Assembly: GCF_020179755.1 (NCBI RefSeq)
Contig: NZ_JAIUCY010000011.1
Coordinates: 1-64,000, forward strand
Direction of reading: 5' to 3'
Origin: Herbaspirillum sp. alder98
Lineage (GTDB): Bacteria > Pseudomonadota > Gammaproteobacteria > Burkholderiales > Burkholderiaceae_D
DNA: 64,000 nucleotides
The notes beneath the pieces are model-generated. The model was not told where the DNA came from. It ran no database searches and saw only the letters and a list, made by a program, of their open reading frames with translations. Shown here piece after piece: positions 1 to 7,728 of this stretch (position 1 is its first letter; each line of letters starts with the position of its first letter). The position numbers and the translations under genes are program-made.

Positions 1-60
1 AAACGACTTCGCGCCGATGATAGTGCTGCAACCAGTGTGAAAGTAGGTCATCGTCAGGCT
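1..60 (+). rRNA. rrf: 5S ribosomal RNA, 3' end (partial)
   Basis: The first 60 bases match the 3' half of a betaproteobacterial 5S rRNA, including the GATGATAGTG stretch and the closing GTAGGTCATCGTCAGGC that pairs with the missing 5' end. The 5' part lies outside the window, so the window starts at the end of an rRNA operon. A strong terminator follows 13 bases later. The call rests on recognising conserved 5S sequence by eye. Confidence 0.9.
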
Positions 61-72
61 AGTATTCTGCAT

Positions 73-109
73 CACCCCATCCTCTGACGAGGGTGGGGTG
101 TTTGCTTTT
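73..109 (+). terminator. rRNA operon terminator
   Basis: A 12-bp stem (73-84 with 89-100, one T-G wobble) closes a TGAC loop and is followed by TTTGCTTTT. It lies just past the 5S end and is a textbook intrinsic terminator for the rRNA operon. Confidence 0.93.
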
Positions 110-185
110 GCGCGGCCGCTTTGTATCCCCTCAATGCCGCTACCTCGACATATCCCCCATCCCCTCTGCTGAAACACTAAAAGAC

Positions 186-213
186 CCCGGGTACCGGCCT
201 TCGCCGGCACGAC
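186..213 (-). repeat. 28-bp REP-like palindrome, unit 1
   Basis: Read on the minus strand it begins GTCGTGCCGGCG and ends GGTACCC. It folds into an 8-bp stem (191-198 with 203-210, one mismatch) with a CTTC loop. The same 28-bp format recurs at 389, 26969, 27031 and 27082, with different stem bases but the same framing sequence, although this unit ends GGG where most others end AGT. Confidence 0.7.
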
Positions 214-283
214 GAGGGTGTTGATAACTTATTCATCGCTACCCGCATAGCGAGTCCACCACACCACCCATTACTAACAACCT

Positions 284-365
284 ACTTCCTGAGCCCAGCT
301 AGTACACCGCTGGCATCACAATCCACTTCCTGTGCTCAGCTTGCACGTCGTCGGCATCACAACCA
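284..365 (+). repeat. Degenerate 41-bp tandem direct repeat (two copies)
   Basis: Positions 284-324 and 325-365 align without gaps at about 31 of 41 bases, both beginning ACTTCCTG and both carrying GGCATCACAA. A shorter echo (CAACC...CTTCCTG) occurs near 434-450. No function is recognised; the divergence suggests an old duplication in non-coding DNA next to the rRNA operon. Confidence 0.6.
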
Positions 366-388
366 GACACTAACAACCTTCCAGCGCC

Positions 389-416
389 GTCGTACTGACG
401 CACGTCAGTACCCAGC
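389..416 (+). repeat. 28-bp REP-like palindrome, unit 2
   Basis: A perfect 9-bp stem, GTACTGACG (392-400) with CGTCAGTAC (403-411), separated by CA, is framed by GTCG at the left and ACCCAG at the right. The stem bases differ from the other units yet still pair completely. Confidence 0.72.
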
Positions 417-449
417 GTCGTCCCCCATGTATCAACAACCCTGCTTCCT

Positions 450-484
450 GAAAATAAAAAAGGGATCTCAAACAGAGATCCCTT
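450..484 (-). terminator. Intrinsic terminator for the 573-1718 gene
   Basis: A perfect 10-bp stem (460-469 with 475-484) with a 5-base loop is followed, on the minus strand, by TTTTTTATTTT. Its orientation and position about 90 bases past the stop codon fit termination of the J-domain-like gene. Confidence 0.92.
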
Positions 485-572
485 CAAAAAAGATAGCGTA
501 TCAAACAGAAAAAAATCTCAGCCCACGTTCTATGAACTCGCATCTTTCAACGCCAATCAAAACATCAACAGA

Positions 573-1718
573 TCAATACGAAAAGCCGTCCCGCTGGTCA
601 TAGGCCGCTGCCTCCTTGATGCCCCTCTTCATCTCCTTGAGCCAGCGCTTGAATAACTTGAGATCAGCAAACATCTCCAGATCATGCGTCACGCCGTCAA
701 TGGAATCCTGCATGCGCACAATCTCCAGATGCAGGAACTGTTTGGCCGAATTCGGTGTAAGCCGCTGCGGGGAATGAATGCCGTAGATGGCCCTGAACCT
801 GTCCTCCGTCATCAATAACTCGCGTTCAAGATCAGTGGCCTGCTCCTTCAGCAGCTTGTTGTAATGCTTAAGACGCGCATCGCCCAGATCATTGAGTGCA
901 TGCTGGTCGATCTGCTGCAACTGGATCTGCAACTCCAGCAGATGCAGCAGGTCCTGCTTTTCATAAGCCGCGTTGAGCGACTGCATCATCTCGGTCTTGC
1001 GCACTCGCAGTTGTTCATCAGGCTCACGGTCGGGATGCAATGCACTGGCCAGCTTGCGATAGATATCTCGCAGCGATTGCGTCAATTCAGCCTGCGCGGC
1101 CTCACGTCGTGCCGCCGCCGCATCCGCCTTGGCCGAGCCTGAGCGCGCAGTCTTGCGCTCCGCCCTGGCCGCCTTCTTGGCCTCTTCCCTGGCCTGGTAT
1201 TCCGCCATCTTGGCGCGGGCGCGTGCCATGACCTCGTCTGGCGAACTCATGTCGAGATCGTCACCCAGCGACTCGCCGAACATCGCCTCCATATGCGCCT
1301 TCAATTCCTCTACCTCAAGCGTCATGTCGTGATCGAAGTCCGAGCCCGAATGCCGGTTATAGAGTGCCTTGAGCTGCGCCTCGTCGCCGACGTCATCACC
1401 ATGGCTCTCCAGCAGATGGAGAATCAGCGCCGATATTGCCTGCCGATCGGACAAGCTCAGCTTGTCATGATCGAACTGGGCGTCCAGCTTGAAGATCAGC
1501 TCGACCGACAGCGTCGTGAAGCGTGTGCGCAGAGGCAGCAGCTTCTGCACATACACCGGTTGGGATTCGGCGCTTACCTGTTCCCAGGTCGCCAGCAGAT
1601 CGCGTCGTTGCTCGATCTGCCTGAGCAAGGCGTTGAAAGCCTTCTGGTCCTTGGACAGGCCCGAGCCGGAAGAAGAAAGCGCCGTCAGTGATACGGCTTT
1701 GGAATCGGACGCGGTCAT
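573..1718 (-). CDS. J-domain-like (DnaJ-related) protein
   Basis: Predicted protein of 381 residues. The main clue is a degenerate J domain at about residues 212-262 with an HPD tripeptide near 228-230 in the context SALHPDREPD, preceded by a charged alanine/lysine-rich segment (about 160-205) that is probably coiled coil. J domains recruit and stimulate Hsp70; here the domain lies in the C-terminal half, unlike DnaJ itself, and there is no zinc-finger region. The ATG at 1718 is preferred over a TTG at 1772, which would add an unusual 18-residue leader. It appears to be a single-gene unit, with a terminator at 450-484. The partner and substrate are unknown. Confidence 0.75.
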   Translation of the reverse strand: MTASDSKAVSLTALSSSGSGLSKDQKAFNALLRQIEQRRDLLATWEQVSAESQPVYVQKLLPLRTRFTTLSVELIFKLDAQFDHDKLSLSDRQAISALILHLLESHGDDVGDEAQLKALYNRHSGSDFDHDMTLEVEELKAHMEAMFGESLGDDLDMSSPDEVMARARAKMAEYQAREEAKKAARAERKTARSGSAKADAAAARREAAQAELTQSLRDIYRKLASALHPDREPDEQLRVRKTEMMQSLNAAYEKQDLLHLLELQIQLQQIDQHALNDLGDARLKHYNKLLKEQATDLERELLMTEDRFRAIYGIHSPQRLTPNSAKQFLHLEIVRMQDSIDGVTHDLEMFADLKLFKRWLKEMKRGIKEAAAYDQRDGFSY

Positions 1719-1806
1719 GAAGAATAAGTATGGTGAAGCCAGCTCGCAGTGTACCAAGGTGCGATGCGCCAATCAGGAAAGCGTCGCCGTCAGCGACGCC
1801 AATCGC

Positions 1807-3225
1807 TCAGCCAGAACGCGGCTCGCTGACCGCCGCAAAGGACACACTCGCATTGAGCCCCCGGCAGAACTGGCTGCCTCCTTCGTAGCGGTTATGCAGT
1901 CGGATCGCGGCGCCCATCGAATCGACGATCTCGCCGCAGATGGTCAGCCCCAGGCCACCCGACGAAGAGCCGCTGGACGAGAATGCCTTGAACACCGTCT
2001 CCATCGCATCATCCGATATGCCGCCGCCGCTGTCCCACACCAGCAATTCCGCGCGGCCATCGAATTGCCGGATGCGTATGCCCAGGCGCCCCCGCTCGGG
2101 CGTGTGGCGGATGGCATTGTGGAGCAGGTTCGACACCAGCTCGCCCACCATCCACGGATGTCCCATGACGAACACCTTGTCGCCATCCAGCTCGAAATCG
2201 AGGCTCTTCTCGGCAATCAGCGGCGACAGGTCGACCGCCGTCTCGCGCGCCAGCATGGCAAGATCGCAGACTTCCTGCACCCCGCGTCCGCGCAGCTGCT
2301 CTACCTTGGCCAGCGAGAGCAGCTGGTTGGCCAGCGTCGTGGCCCGCTCGACCGTGCCCGACATCTCGCCCAGGATCACGTGCGGCGGCGCGTCGCCCCG
2401 CAGGCCCGACTGCAGTTGCGTCTTCAGCACCGCCAGCGGTGTGCGCAACTGATGCGAGGCATTCGCCACGAAGCGCTGCTGATGGTCCAGCAGCCGGCGC
2501 AAGCGCGCCATCAGTTCATTGAGCGCCTTGATGAAGGGCTGCAGCTCGCGCGGCGCCAACGGCGGGTCGACCGGCGACAAGTCGTCGGCCGAACGTTCAT
2601 CAAGCTGACGCCGCAGCGCATCGACCGGTTGCAATGCCCGCGACACCACATACAGCGTCACCGACACGATCACCACCAGCAGCGCGGCCTGGCGCAGCAG
2701 GGTTTCCCAGAAGATCTTGCGCGCCAGGGCGCTGCGGTTTTCCATGGTCTCGGCCACCTGCACCAGCGCCGCGCCATGCGGCCCATTGGTCACCACCGGC
2801 TGGAACAGGGCCGCCACCCGCACCGGCACCCCGTTATAGGTATCTTCGTAGATATGCGCCAGCGAGGGATAGATAGCGGCCTGGTCGCGCCGTCCCTGGT
2901 AGGCCGGCAAATCGTCATCGCCATCAAAGAACTTGCCGTCGAGATCATTGATCCGATAGATCATGCGGCTCGAATAATCGGCCTCGTAGATCTCCAGCGC
3001 CGCGTACGGCAGCGACGCCTTCAGCTCGCCGTTCTCGATGCGCAGCAGGTCGCCGATCGAGTGCACCGATGCCACCAGCATCCGGTCATAGGCCGTGTTG
3101 ACCGACTCCAGCGTATTGCGATAAAGCGAGAATGAATCGATCACGATGAACAGCGCAATCGGCGAGATGATCCACGCCAGCAGATAGCTGCGCACCGAAG
3201 AACGACGTCGAGACAGCAGCCGCAT
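1807..3225 (-). CDS. Sensor histidine kinase, TctE/QseC type
   Basis: Inner-membrane histidine kinase of 472 residues. Membrane segments lie near residues 13-33 and 178-196 and flank a periplasmic sensor region of the kind found in TctE-like (2CSK_N) kinases. A HAMP-like linker follows, then the H box ASHQLRTPL with the phospho-accepting His at about 258, the N box NLLHNAIRHTP (about 367-377), and G boxes VWDSGGG and GGLGLTI. The response regulator gene ends three bases upstream, so the two are co-transcribed. Because the pair is divergent from phnD, it probably controls the phn-glpD operon. The signal is unknown; TctE homologues sense tricarboxylates, but that cannot be assumed here. Confidence 0.92.
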   Translation of the reverse strand: MRLLSRRRSSVRSYLLAWIISPIALFIVIDSFSLYRNTLESVNTAYDRMLVASVHSIGDLLRIENGELKASLPYAALEIYEADYSSRMIYRINDLDGKFFDGDDDLPAYQGRRDQAAIYPSLAHIYEDTYNGVPVRVAALFQPVVTNGPHGAALVQVAETMENRSALARKIFWETLLRQAALLVVIVSVTLYVVSRALQPVDALRRQLDERSADDLSPVDPPLAPRELQPFIKALNELMARLRRLLDHQQRFVANASHQLRTPLAVLKTQLQSGLRGDAPPHVILGEMSGTVERATTLANQLLSLAKVEQLRGRGVQEVCDLAMLARETAVDLSPLIAEKSLDFELDGDKVFVMGHPWMVGELVSNLLHNAIRHTPERGRLGIRIRQFDGRAELLVWDSGGGISDDAMETVFKAFSSSGSSSGGLGLTICGEIVDSMGAAIRLHNRYEGGSQFCRGLNASVSFAAVSEPRSG

Positions 3226-3228
3226 CGA

Positions 3229-3912
3229 TCAGCCTTCGCCCTGGTCCGGGCGCGCGCGCAGCAGATAACCCAGCCCGCGCAGCGTCATGATCTCGGTCCC
3301 GGTCGGGACCAGCTTCTTGCGCAAGCGGTGGACTACCACCTCGATGGCTTCGATCTGGGTGTTTTCTTCCATCGGAAATACCAGCCGGAACAAGCGCTCC
3401 TTGGTCACCGCATGGCCTGGCTTGGCAATCAGCGTCTTGAGCAGGGTATGTTCGCGCGGCGTGAATTCGAGCGCCTCGTCGTCGCAGTAGAAAGCGCCCG
3501 AGCTGCGGTCCAGCCGCAGCCGTGCGCAGCGCAGCCCGCTGTCTTCGGCATTGCTGCGACGGCGCAGCAGCGCCCTAATGCGGGCATCGAGCTCGTCCAG
3601 GTCGAACGGCTTGGCCAGGTAATCGTCGGCGCCGGCGTTCAGGCCCACCACCCGGTCGCCCACCGCGCCACGTGCGGTCAGCACGATGACCGGAGTGTGG
3701 ATGTCCTGCGAGCGGATCCGTTGCAACAGATGCAAGCCATCCAGCCCGGGAATGTTCAGGTCCAGCACCACCAGGTCGCCGATACCATCCTTGATATGCG
3801 AGAGCGCACTGATGCCGTCGGCGCAATGCGTGACCTGGAAGTCGCGTCGCTCCAGCGCCCGCAGCAACGCGCGCGACATGTCGATATCGTCTTCCACCAG
3901 CAGGATATGCAT
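3229..3912 (-). CDS. OmpR-family response regulator, TctD/QseB type
   Basis: Response regulator of 227 residues. The receiver domain starts MHILLVEDD and has the phospho-accepting Asp at residue 51 (VVLDLNIPG) and the conserved Lys at about 101 (LAKPFD). The C-terminal half is an OmpR-type winged helix ending RGLGYLLRA. It is the first gene of the kinase pair. The 257-bp divergent region to phnD carries three TGAAAGC direct repeats at helical spacing, the usual binding arrangement for this family, so regulation of phnD and possibly of itself is inferred. Confidence 0.94.
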   Translation of the reverse strand: MHILLVEDDIDMSRALLRALERRDFQVTHCADGISALSHIKDGIGDLVVLDLNIPGLDGLHLLQRIRSQDIHTPVIVLTARGAVGDRVVGLNAGADDYLAKPFDLDELDARIRALLRRRSNAEDSGLRCARLRLDRSSGAFYCDDEALEFTPREHTLLKTLIAKPGHAVTKERLFRLVFPMEENTQIEAIEVVVHRLRKKLVPTGTEIMTLRGLGYLLRARPDQGEG

Positions 3913-4006
3913 CGTTGCGGCCTCGCCTCAATAAGGGAACAGCCGCCTTTATACCGCCAATCGCGCCGTGGTGCGAGCCCCGCCATCGCCGCCGGCCCTG
4001 CACCTC

Positions 4007-4045
4007 TGAAAGCAGAATGAAAGCTTGTGAAAGCAGGCTGCAAGA
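4007..4045 (+). promoter_or_regulatory. Direct repeats, probable response-regulator site
   Basis: TGAAAGC occurs at 4007, 4018 and 4028, and a weaker TGCAAGA follows at 4039. The spacing of 10-11 bp is one helical turn, typical of tandem OmpR/PhoB-family sites. The repeats lie between the divergent response regulator (start 3912) and phnD (start 4170). The sequence does not match the Pho box (CTGTCAT). Confidence 0.62.
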
Positions 4046-4169
4046 AAACCCCGGTTTTTGCGGCTCTGCACGGTGGCAAAGAAGGCGGCGCTCACCTAAA
4101 CTCCCGCTCACGTCCAGGCTGGCAGTTAGATGCGGACCGGACAACTATTACAAACCTCTAGGAGACAGC

Positions 4170-5159
4170 ATGACCCAGCGTCTGATCAAGACCCTGCTCG
4201 CCCTGGCACTCACTGCCCCGGCGATCGCCTTCGCGCAGGATGCCTGCACCAACCGTGGCGATCTCGACCAGCAGTACTGCGATGCCAACAAAGACCTGAC
4301 GGCCGACACCCCGACCGACCCGAAGAAGCTGAAGACCCCCAACACTCTGGTGTTCACCTTCACCCCGGTCGAAGATCCGGCCGTCTACGACAAGATCTTC
4401 AAGCCTTTCACCGACTACCTGGCGCAATGTACCGCCAAGAAGGTCGTGTTCTTCCAGGTGCAGTCCAATGCCGCCGAAATCGAAGCGATGCGCTCCGGCC
4501 GCCTGCACGTGGGTGGCTTCTCGCCAGGACCGACCAACTTTGCCGTGAACATCGCCGGCGCCGTGCCGTTCGCCGTGATCGGTGACGAAAAGGGCTACCA
4601 GGGCTACACCGTGAACGTGATCGTGCGCAAGGACAGCCCGATCCAGAAGATGAGCGACCTGAAGGGCAAGAAGGTCGCGCACACCGCGCCATCGTCCAAT
4701 TCCGGCCACATGGCGCCGATGGCCCTGTTCCCCAAGCTGGGCGTGACGCCTGAAAAGGATTACAAGCCGATCTTCTCGGGCAAGCATGACCAGTCGATCC
4801 TGGGCGTGAACTCGGGTGACTACGATGCCGCCGCCGTCGCCTCGGACGTGTTCGATCGCATGATCGAGCGTGGCGTGATCAAGGCCGACAACTTCCGCGT
4901 CATCTGGCGCAGCGAGAAATTCCCGACCCAGGACTTCGCCTACGCGCACGACCTGGAACCGGTCTTCCGCGACAAGATGCTCAAGTGCTTCTACGACTAT
5001 CGTTTCACCGATGAGCTCAAGAAGGCGTTTGCAGGCGCAGATCGTTTCTACCCGATCAACTACAAGAAGGACTTCGAGATGGTGCGCTTCGTGGCCCATA
5101 CCGCCGGCGAGTCCTTCAACCGCGCTGCCTACGACAAGCAGAACTCGGGCAAGAAGTAA
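4170..5159 (+). CDS. phnD: PhnD-like phosphonate/phosphate-ester ABC binding protein
   Basis: Periplasmic solute-binding protein of 329 residues. A signal peptide (cleavage near AIAFA-QD) is followed by a PhnD fold; the stretch APSSNSGHMAP (around residue 172) resembles the phosphonate-contacting loop of PhnD proteins. The start at 4170 is fixed by AGGAGA eight bases upstream and by the signal peptide. It is the first gene of an importer operon with phnC and two phnE genes. No C-P lyase, phosphonatase or phosphite dehydrogenase gene is nearby, and glpD follows, so the natural ligand may be a phosphate ester or phosphonate that yields glycerol-3-phosphate. That substrate idea is inference. Confidence 0.9.
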   Translation: MTQRLIKTLLALALTAPAIAFAQDACTNRGDLDQQYCDANKDLTADTPTDPKKLKTPNTLVFTFTPVEDPAVYDKIFKPFTDYLAQCTAKKVVFFQVQSNAAEIEAMRSGRLHVGGFSPGPTNFAVNIAGAVPFAVIGDEKGYQGYTVNVIVRKDSPIQKMSDLKGKKVAHTAPSSNSGHMAPMALFPKLGVTPEKDYKPIFSGKHDQSILGVNSGDYDAAAVASDVFDRMIERGVIKADNFRVIWRSEKFPTQDFAYAHDLEPVFRDKMLKCFYDYRFTDELKKAFAGADRFYPINYKKDFEMVRFVAHTAGESFNRAAYDKQNSGKK

Positions 5160-5210
5160 TTCGCCACCCGCGCAATACCTGCCAGCAATATCCGTAACAA
5201 AAACGCACTA

Positions 5211-5235
5211 CGACCCAGGGCGCAAGCCCGGGTCG
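5211..5235 (+). other. Intercistronic hairpin between phnD and phnC
   Basis: CGACCCAGGG (5211-5220) pairs with GCCCGGGTCG-side bases to 5235, about nine pairs with one A-C mismatch around a short loop. No T run follows, so it is probably an mRNA stability or processing element that favours expression of the binding protein over the downstream genes. Confidence 0.5.
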
Positions 5236-5288
5236 CGGCCGTCTGCATCCCGCAGCCGGGCCGCAGTCATCGATAGAAAGCTCCGCCC

Positions 5289-6059
5289 ATGTCACACGCC
5301 ATCGAAATCCAGGGCCTGGTCAAGGAATACAAGCCTGGCCATCCCATCCTCAAAGGCATCGACCTGAAGATCGGCGACGCCGGCCTGGTCGCCATCATCG
5401 GCCCGTCGGGCACGGGCAAGTCGACCCTGATCCGCTGCATCAATCGCCTGGTCGACCCCAGCCGCGGCGCGATCTGGTTCGAAAGCGAAGGCCGTCGCGT
5501 CAACCTGGCCGAGCTGCGCGGCCGCGCCCTGCGCGAAAGCCGTCGTCACATCGGCATGGTGTTCCAGGAATACAACCTGGTGGAGCGCCTGACCGTGATG
5601 GAAAACCTGCTCTGCGGTCGCCTCGGCTATGTCGGCGCCTGGACCGCATGGCGTCGCAATTTCGCCAAGGAAGACATCGCGCATGCCTTCGAATTGCTCG
5701 ACACCGTCGGCCTGGGCAACTTTGCCAACCAGCGCGCCGACGCCTTGTCGGGCGGCCAGCGCCAACGGGTCGGTATCGCCCGCGCACTGATGCAGCGTCC
5801 GCGCCTGCTGCTGGCGGATGAACCGACGTCGTCGCTGGACCCCAAGACCTCGTTCGAGATCATCTCGCTGCTCAAGGAGCAGGGGCGCGCCCAGCAGATC
5901 CCGGTGATCGTCAACATCCACGACGTCGAGCTGGCCAAGCGCTATGCCGACCGCATCATCGGCATGTCCGGTGGTCACGTCGTCTATGACGGCAATGCCG
6001 AGAACCTGAGCGATGATTTCCTCAAGCAGATCTACGGCGGCGAGGACTGGCTGGCATGA
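5289..6059 (+). CDS. phnC: Phosphonate-type ABC transporter ATPase
   Basis: Cytoplasmic ATPase subunit of 256 residues. It has Walker [10 protein letters not shown] (38-46), the ABC signature LSGGQ (153-157), Walker B LLLADE (173-178) and the late switch His in NIHDVELA, all intact. It energises uptake with the two PhnE-type permeases downstream. Its stop overlaps the start of phnE by ATGA, which indicates translational coupling. The length and order are those of PhnC in phosphonate importers. Confidence 0.94.
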   Translation: MSHAIEIQGLVKEYKPGHPILKGIDLKIGDAGLVAIIGPSGTGKSTLIRCINRLVDPSRGAIWFESEGRRVNLAELRGRALRESRRHIGMVFQEYNLVERLTVMENLLCGRLGYVGAWTAWRRNFAKEDIAHAFELLDTVGLGNFANQRADALSGGQRQRVGIARALMQRPRLLLADEPTSSLDPKTSFEIISLLKEQGRAQQIPVIVNIHDVELAKRYADRIIGMSGGHVVYDGNAENLSDDFLKQIYGGEDWLA

Positions 6060-6859
6060 GCGCGACCACCACCTCTTCCCCTGCCCGGGTCAGCCTGGCG
6101 TTTCGTCCGCAGCTGACGACCCGCATCGTGATCTGGCTGATCCTGGCCTACGCTGTCTATGCCGCGACCCAGCTCGGTTTCTCGTGGGAGCGTTTCTCGT
6201 CGGGCCTGGGCAATGGCGCCAAGTTCCTGGCGCGCATGTTCCCGCCTGACGTCAGCAAGGGCGACATTCTCTGGGGCGGCATCAAGGAGACCCTGCAGAT
6301 CGCCGTGCTGGCGTCGCTGTTCGGCATCCTGTTCTCGTTGCCGATCGGCCTGATGGGCGCGCGCAACCTGATGCCCGCCTGGATCTCGTGGCCGGCGCGC
6401 GCATTCGTGTCGGTCTGCCGTTCGCTGCACCCGGTGATCGTCGCCATCCTGTTCGTCAAGGCGGTCGGCTTCGGTGCGCTGGCCGGGGTGCTGGCGCTGA
6501 TCGTGGCCTCGATCGGCTTCATCGGCAAGCTGTTCGCCGAAGCCATCGAAGAAATCTCGATCAAGCAGGTCGAAGCGATTCGCGCCACCGGCGCCTCGTT
6601 CATGAACGTAATCCTGTTCGGCGTGCTGCCACAGGTGCTGTCGCGCTTCGTCGGCTTCTCGACCTACCAGCTCGACTCCAACCTGCGTAACTCCACCATG
6701 GTCGGCATCGTCGGCGCCGGTGGCGTGGGTGGCGTGTTGTTCTCGGCGTTCCAGCGCTTCGACTACGACTTCGTGCTGACCATCCTGCTCACCATCATCA
6801 CTATCATCGTCGTCGGCGAACTGCTGGCGAATTCGGTCAAGAAGGTCTTCAATGTCTGA
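6056..6859 (+). CDS. phnE: PhnE-type ABC permease 1
   Basis: Inner-membrane permease of 267 residues with about six membrane segments. The cytoplasmic EAA loop that docks to the ATPase is visible as [15 protein letters not shown], about residues 174-188. Translation is coupled to phnC through an ATGA overlap, and the next permease starts eight bases before this stop. Having two PhnE-type proteins suggests a heterodimeric permease, known in several PhnD-type importers. Confidence 0.93.
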   Translation: MSATTTSSPARVSLAFRPQLTTRIVIWLILAYAVYAATQLGFSWERFSSGLGNGAKFLARMFPPDVSKGDILWGGIKETLQIAVLASLFGILFSLPIGLMGARNLMPAWISWPARAFVSVCRSLHPVIVAILFVKAVGFGALAGVLALIVASIGFIGKLFAEAIEEISIKQVEAIRATGASFMNVILFGVLPQVLSRFVGFSTYQLDSNLRNSTMVGIVGAGGVGGVLFSAFQRFDYDFVLTILLTIITIIVVGELLANSVKKVFNV

Positions 6860-7685
6860 TACCACCTTGCGCACCCCCGCCGTCGCGCTGAGCCCTGCCG
6901 AGCGCGAATGGCAGCGCCACACGCTGGGCCAGCGCCTGCTGCGCTTTGCCGTGTGGCTGGTCATCGCCGTGGCCGTCGTGCAATCGATGCGCTACATCGA
7001 GATCATCCCGGAGTTCCTGTACGACGCGCCGGAACAGATGAGCGACATGCTGTCCCGTATGTGGCCGGTCGACTGGGCCTACTTTGCCAGCGACGTCCAG
7101 GCCGGCCTGATCGAGACCCTGCATATCGCCACCCTGGGCACCTTGCTGGCGATCGTGCTGGCCATTCCGTTCGGTCTGCTGGTGGCGCCCAACCTCACCC
7201 GTCATCGCGGCCTGAACCTGTTTGCGCGGGTGGTGCTGGTGGCCAGCCGCTCGGTCAATTCGCTGGTGTGGGCGCTGCTGTTCCTGGCTATCTTCGGACC
7301 GGGACCGCTGGCGGGCATGCTGGCCATCGCCTTCCGCTCGATCGGCTTTGTCGGCAAAATGGCCGGCGAAACCATCGAACAGATGCCGCGTGGCCCGATC
7401 GAAGCCCTGCAAGCGTCCGGCGCCAGCAAGTTTTCTGAGATCTGGTATGGTTACTGGCCGCAGTTGAAGCCCGCCTTCATGTCCATCGTGCTGCTGCGCT
7501 GGGACATCAACGTGCGTGAATCGGCCGTGCTGGGCATCGTCGGCGCCGGTGGCGTGGGCATGGTGCTCGATACCGCCCTGAACCTGTTCCAGTGGCCGCG
7601 CGTGGCGACGGTGCTGGTGTCGATCTTTGCCATCGTGATCGTCACCGAAGTGGCCGTGACGCAGATCCGCAAGCGCGTGCTCTGA
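6852..7685 (+). CDS. phnE: PhnE-type ABC permease 2
   Basis: Second inner-membrane permease of the importer, 277 residues. It has an EAA loop PIEALQASGASKFSEI and the C-terminal motif [11 protein letters not shown] also found in the first permease ([11 protein letters not shown]), so the two are paralogues. It overlaps the preceding gene by eight bases. The N-terminal cytoplasmic extension (about 30 residues) is longer than in the first permease. glpD begins 43 bases downstream in the same direction. Confidence 0.93.
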   Translation: MSDTTLRTPAVALSPAEREWQRHTLGQRLLRFAVWLVIAVAVVQSMRYIEIIPEFLYDAPEQMSDMLSRMWPVDWAYFASDVQAGLIETLHIATLGTLLAIVLAIPFGLLVAPNLTRHRGLNLFARVVLVASRSVNSLVWALLFLAIFGPGPLAGMLAIAFRSIGFVGKMAGETIEQMPRGPIEALQASGASKFSEIWYGYWPQLKPAFMSIVLLRWDINVRESAVLGIVGAGGVGMVLDTALNLFQWPRVATVLVSIFAIVIVTEVAVTQIRKRVL

Positions 7686-7728
7686 GTTTTGACGCAGTAA
7701 CAGTCGTCCATCACTAACATTTCTGGTC

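Larger units (their letters stand above)
110..449. other. Repeat-bearing spacer without a recognisable gene
   Basis: This 340-bp stretch between the rRNA terminator and the next terminator holds no convincing gene. It contains two copies of a 28-bp palindromic repeat (186-213 and 389-416) and a degenerate 41-bp direct repeat (284-365). A short open frame on the minus strand crosses these repeats but has no ribosome-binding site and an implausible composition. Confidence 0.7.

Noticed and set aside
1719..1772. Longer start of the J-domain-like protein at a TTG
   Set aside because: The added 18 residues look like non-coding translation and the TTG has no good ribosome-binding site; the ATG at 1718 is preferred.
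1489..3135. A 548-codon plus-strand frame opposite the histidine kinase
   Set aside because: Rich in His, Gln and Arg with no domain, typical of antisense GC-rich frames. The kinase on the other strand has all its motifs.
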